A stretch of DNA of 32,889 nucleotides from JAEYFP01 sp047602645 (GTDB lineage Bacteria > Bacillota > Clostridia > Lachnospirales > Lachnospiraceae): positions 1 through 32,889 of the forward strand of contig JASGGU010000042.1 in assembly GCA_047602645.1 (NCBI GenBank), written 5' to 3'. The notes beneath the pieces are model-generated. The model was not told where the DNA came from and made no database searches. It saw nothing but the letters and a program-made list of their open reading frames with translations. Positions 32,643-32,889 of the stretch are shown here, piece by piece (the stretch's first letter is position 1; each line of letters starts with the position of its first letter). The translations under genes were made by a program, and so were the position numbers.

Positions 32643-32889
32643 ATGTTTTACCTGCATACCGTACAATGTAATATAAAACAAAATAGGGCAAAAAGTATGA
32701 TTACCGTAAGTATCTGCATTTCTATACTCCTACTGATGAATTTGTACTTGAACAATATGGAGAGCAGTAAGGAGCAGCTTGCTATGCTGCCCTCGGTTAC
32801 TTCTATTTATTGCCGTATTACTAATTTAAACGGTTCCTTAGAAACAGGTCTGGAAATTTCTGAGGAGCTAGTGGACAAGCTGCTGATCA
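32643..32889 (+). CDS. Second FtsX-like permease, 5' part (runs off window)
   Basis: An open frame of 82 codons starts at ATG 32643 behind AAAGGAGGA and stays open to the window end. It begins MFYLHTVQCNIKQNRAKSM and has one hydrophobic helix (residues 19-36), the N-terminal layout of FtsX/MacB-type permeases. The close spacing to the previous gene indicates the same operon. The family call rests on layout and context. Confidence 0.65.
   Translation, partial: MFYLHTVQCNIKQNRAKSMITVSICISILLLMNLYLNNMESSKEQLAMLPSVTSIYCRITNLNGSLETGLEISEELVDKLLI

Overview
The window reads as a chromosome segment of a gut-type anaerobic Clostridia bacterium, most likely Lachnospiraceae. Pointers are the SCIFF peptide and its radical SAM maturase (a Clostridia hallmark), a DNPR-type (diaminopimelate) MurE, strong AGGAGG ribosome binding sites, a moderate G+C content, and a glycyl-radical microcompartment locus of the kind known from Roseburia and Lachnoclostridium phytofermentans. 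The species cannot be named from the sequence alone.

Layout. Positions 1-890 hold the 3' part of a GH1 beta-glucosidase and its terminator. Positions 911-2864 (minus strand) are a YtrA-type GntR regulator, an ABC ATPase and an ABC permease in overlapping order, with a palindromic operator at the promoter. Positions 3004-6563 hold a zinc-ribbon membrane protein and two PLP enzymes of sulfur amino acid metabolism behind a near-consensus promoter. Positions 6610-8745 are a small membrane protein, the 47-residue SCIFF peptide gene scfA and its maturase scfB, with a hairpin between the last two. Positions 8771-10486 are a RecJ-like nuclease. Positions 10780-15967 are envelope genes: a large polytopic membrane protein, cardiolipin synthase and MurE. 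A PHP-domain hydrolase follows on the minus strand (15993-16700).

The main feature is a bacterial microcompartment (BMC) locus at 16799-30629. It encodes a B12-independent 1,2-propanediol dehydratase (glycyl radical enzyme), its activase, a circularly permuted EutS/PduU-type shell protein, an EutP/PduV-like GTPase, a class II (fuculose/rhamnulose-phosphate) aldolase, a GlcG/PduO-C protein, a CoA-acylating aldehyde dehydrogenase, a zinc-type alcohol dehydrogenase, four BMC-H-type shell proteins, PduL, an EutN pentamer, an RnfC/PduS-like flavin/Fe-S protein, a PduT-like tandem shell protein and a DeoR regulator. This matches the GRM5 type. The inferred pathway is fuculose-1-P or rhamnulose-1-P to lactaldehyde, 1,2-propanediol and propionaldehyde, then to propionyl-CoA and propionyl-phosphate, or to propanol. 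Sugar isomerase, kinase, permease and propionate kinase genes are not in the window. Two strong sigma-A promoters (near 16874 and 21212) share a nearly identical A-rich box that probably binds the DeoR protein encoded at the end of the locus.

After the terminator at 30592-30629 a more A+T-rich pair of FtsX-like ABC permease genes begins; the second runs off the window. No gene-free stretch exceeds 300 bases. I saw no rRNA, tRNA, CRISPR array, insertion sequence or replication origin.
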